Assembly: GCF_946221465.1 (NCBI RefSeq)
Contig: NZ_CAMJVP010000164.1
Location: 1-7,473, forward strand
From: an uncultured Aeromicrobium sp.
Lineage (GTDB): Bacteria; Actinomycetota; Actinomycetes; Propionibacteriales; Nocardioidaceae
Length of the DNA: 7,473 nt
Direction of reading: 5' to 3'
Every line of letters begins with the position of its first letter. Position 1 is the first letter of the stretch. The translations under genes were made by a program, and so were the position numbers. A model generated the notes under the pieces. It was not told the DNA's origin. It saw only the letters and a list, made by a program, of their open reading frames with translations, and ran no database searches. Shown piece by piece: positions 5,877 through 7,473 of this stretch.

Positions 5877-6470
5877 GTGAAGATTCCCGCCCGGGGCGCT
5901 ACCAGCGGGACGAATGCGGCAGATGAGACCATCCGTAAGGTCGGCTCGACCATTCGCGCGCGACGCAAGCAGGTCAACATGACGCTCAACGATCTCGCCG
6001 AGAGCACCGGGGTGTCTGTCTCGATGCTCTCGATGCTCGAGCGCGGTGTCGCGGGAGCCTCCATCGGGACTCTCGTCGCGGTGGCCTCGGCGCTGCGCCT
6101 CCAGATGCACGACCTGTTCGATCATCCCGAAACCGACGAAGTGTCGCCGGTGACGCCGCGGGCCGCTCAGACCGAGGTCGAGACGAGCGAGGGCGTGGTC
6201 CGGCGGATCGCCCACCACGCCGCCGACCGCGGCCTCGAGATGGCCGTGAACGAGTATGCGCCGGGGACGGCGAGCGGTGACAAGCCCGTGCACCACGGCG
6301 GCCGTGAATACGGGATCGTCATCAGCGGCTCGCTCACGGTGGAGCTCGATGGCACCAGCTACAAGCTCCGCGCCGGCGACGCGATCAGCTACGACTCGTC
6401 GACGCCGCACCGCATCGCCAACGAGGGCCGGAGTCCGGCTCGCGCCGTCTGGGTCAACCTGCTCGACTGA
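5877..6470 (+). CDS. XRE-family transcriptional regulator with C-terminal cupin domain
   Basis: DNA-binding repressor or activator of the short XRE-cupin class (the PuuR-like architecture), probably local to this cluster. Start GTG 5877 is chosen on its Shine-Dalgarno; the frame is open to GTG 5784, which would add 31 unconserved-looking residues. Residues 19-81 form the helix-turn-helix: IRARRKQVNMTLNDLAESTG, then VSVSMLSMLERG and SIGTLVAVASAL, ending with HDLF. Residues about 120-195 are a single cupin: PVHHGGREYGIVISGSLTVE and GDAISYDSSTPHRI, with likely metal or ligand residues H139, H140, E144 and H178. It ends NLLD. At 197 residues it has the family's normal size. Homologues respond to small amines, acids or amides. 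It lies between importer and catabolic genes, and TTTCAAT motifs flank the cluster's promoters, so it is the best candidate regulator. That role is inferred. Confidence 0.9.
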   Translation: MKIPARGATSGTNAADETIRKVGSTIRARRKQVNMTLNDLAESTGVSVSMLSMLERGVAGASIGTLVAVASALRLQMHDLFDHPETDEVSPVTPRAAQTEVETSEGVVRRIAHHAADRGLEMAVNEYAPGTASGDKPVHHGGREYGIVISGSLTVELDGTSYKLRAGDAISYDSSTPHRIANEGRSPARAVWVNLLD

Positions 6471-6505
6471 GCGCCCCCATCCCACCACGGCGGCCCCGCG
6501 TCGCA

Positions 6506-6533
6506 TTGTGTTTCAATTTGATTCAACTATCTT
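6506..6533 (+). promoter_or_regulatory. Candidate promoter for the bicupin-hydrolase genes
   Basis: TTGTGT (6506-6511) and TATCTT (6528-6533) are separated by 16 bases in an abrupt AT-rich island within GC-rich surroundings. Transcription would start near 6540, about 40 bases before ATG 6581. The TTCAA repeats at 6512-6536 overlap the spacer and -10. Confidence 0.45.
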
Positions 6534-6536
6534 CAA
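6512..6536 (+). repeat. Three TTCAA direct repeats in 10-bp phase
   Basis: TTCAA occurs at 6512-6516, 6522-6526 and 6532-6536, exactly one helical turn apart, so all three would face the same side of the DNA. The middle copy is also one arm of the perfect TTGA-T-TCAA palindrome (6518-6526). The array covers the candidate promoter and shares TTTCAAT with the two sites upstream of the importer operon. An operator for the XRE-cupin regulator is the natural reading. Confidence 0.5.
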
Positions 6537-6580
6537 TTGTCCGCGAAATCGGCGGACCTGGCAGCAGTAAGGAAATCGCG

Positions 6581-7396
6581 ATGAGTCAGCACGTAGACCG
6601 CGCCCGCATCGTCGGCAGAGAGGAGTGGGGTCCGGAACTCGACGTCGTGACCGGTGAGGGCTTCTGCCGGGAGGTCATCGGTCCGCGCCTGGGGGCGACC
6701 CTGCGCAGTCTGTACATCGTGCAGCTCGCGGCCGGCTCCTCGACCATCGCGATGCGACACCCGATGGAGGCGGTCTACTACGTCATCTCCGGCAAGGCCT
6801 CCGTCGAGTCCGAGGCGGCGGACCAGCGCCTCACGGTGGAGGAAGGATCGATGATCCATGCCTCCGCCGGAACGGACTACCGGATCGTGGCGTCCTCGGA
6901 CGTCCGCCTCATCGGTGGCCCGTCGCCCGTCGATCCTGGCTTCGGGACCCCGGCGGCCGACGTGCGCGTGCCCGAAGGGGACCCGGAGCCGGAACTGCGC
7001 GGATTTCATCGCGACGAGCCAGGACTGATGGTTCCCTTCATCTCCGCAGACGCCCGTCTCGTGGTCTGGTACGGGGCCCGTGCGGTGAGCGCGAACATGA
7101 ACTACGTCGTCCTCGAGCCGGGCGAGCGCAACACCGAGCACGTGCACCGTTACTCCGAGGACACCATCTACATCCTCGAGGGCCGTGGGACCGCCGAGGA
7201 CGTGACGAACGGGGTCGAGCTCGCCTTCGGTCCCGGCGATGTCGTGCACATCCCGGCGGGGATCATCCACGCGGTGGCCGCCGATCGCGGTGAGCGCGTG
7301 GTCAGCGTAGGTGGGCCGTGCCCGGCCGACCTCGACATGCTGCGCGCCGTCGGCGTCGACGTGGACGCCCTCGGCAAGGAGCTCGGGTTGTCATGA
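6581..7396 (+). CDS. Two-domain cupin (bicupin) protein
   Basis: Small double-barrel cupin protein, probably a cytosolic metal-dependent enzyme acting with the following hydrolase. ATG 6581 is preceded by AAGGAA (6569-6574); the frame is open further upstream but without a start signal. The C-terminal barrel (about 172-240) has both cupin motifs: G181, H187, H189, E193 or D194, G201, then G219, P225, G227 and H230, so a metal site is intact. The N-terminal barrel (about 45-113) is degenerate: M58 replaces the first histidine, only H60 and E63 remain, and Y100 replaces the last histidine. At 271 residues it matches bicupins such as ureidoglycine aminohydrolase in size and layout, but identity is not established and quercetinase-like or isomerase roles are possible. 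Its stop overlaps the next ATG (ATGA), implying coupled translation. Confidence 0.82.
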   Translation: MSQHVDRARIVGREEWGPELDVVTGEGFCREVIGPRLGATLRSLYIVQLAAGSSTIAMRHPMEAVYYVISGKASVESEAADQRLTVEEGSMIHASAGTDYRIVASSDVRLIGGPSPVDPGFGTPAADVRVPEGDPEPELRGFHRDEPGLMVPFISADARLVVWYGARAVSANMNYVVLEPGERNTEHVHRYSEDTIYILEGRGTAEDVTNGVELAFGPGDVVHIPAGIIHAVAADRGERVVSVGGPCPADLDMLRAVGVDVDALGKELGLS

Positions 7397-7473
7397 CCGT
7401 CGTCGCCCTGGAACAGACCGCCCCGGTGCCGGGCGAGCGCGATGCGAATGTCGCCGACCTCCTGCGCCGTGCC
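7393..7473 (+). CDS. N-terminus of a probable nitrilase-superfamily C-N hydrolase (partial)
   Basis: Only 27 codons fit before the window ends. The start MTVVALEQTAPVPG, followed by ERDANVADLLRRA, closely matches the opening strand and helix of carbon-nitrogen hydrolases (typically VALxQxxPxxGDxxxNxxxL), which cleave amides, nitriles or carbamoyl groups using a Glu-Lys-Cys triad. The triad lies beyond the edge, so activity cannot be judged. The ATG overlaps the bicupin stop as ATGA, so the two proteins are probably made together. Confidence 0.6.
   Translation, partial: MTVVALEQTAPVPGERDANVADLLRRA

Noticed and set aside
1..7473. CRISPR array, tRNA or rRNA
   Set aside because: No regularly spaced repeats of 25 or more bases and no cloverleaf or rRNA-like segment noticed on either strand.

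Overview
The window is high-GC DNA with actinobacterial character: GTG as well as ATG starts, GC-rich third codon positions, Ala/Asp/Glu-rich secreted lipoproteins, TAnnnT-type -10 elements and short AT-rich islands only at control regions. I cannot name a genus. No tRNA, rRNA or CRISPR array is visible.

Left part (1-2472): a damaged sugar (CUT1-type) ABC uptake locus. A MalF/UgpA-like permease on the minus strand (878 to 33) loses its last membrane helix at a sharp break near position 53. Left of the break the sequence no longer resembles a permease and may be the end of an insertion sequence. Divergent from it is an intact sugar-binding lipoprotein (1169-2449). The intergenic region carries two 23-bp palindromes that are inverted copies of each other with shared flanks, so each divergent gene has its own operator. 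The second permease and any glycosidase or regulator are not in view.

Middle spacer (2450-3048): about 600 bases with a GC hairpin after the sugar-binding gene, a decayed minus-strand reading frame (2820-2495) that appears frameshifted, and then an elaborate control region: TTTCAATC repeats, quasi-palindromes, a sigma70-like promoter (2939-2966), a Crp/GlxR-like site (2975-2990) and a strong leader hairpin (3001-3028).

Right part (3049-7473): a same-strand cluster. A NitT/TauT (NMT1-type) ABC importer comes first (lipoprotein, ATPase with 14-nt overlap, permease). An XRE-cupin regulator, a two-domain cupin protein and, coupled through ATGA, the start of what looks like a nitrilase-superfamily amidohydrolase follow. 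The inferred logic is that the importer brings in a small, probably nitrogen-containing compound, the cupin protein and C-N hydrolase process it, and the XRE-cupin protein senses a ligand and controls the promoters. TTTCAAT motifs occur both before the importer and before the bicupin gene, which supports one shared regulator. The substrate cannot be read from the sequence.
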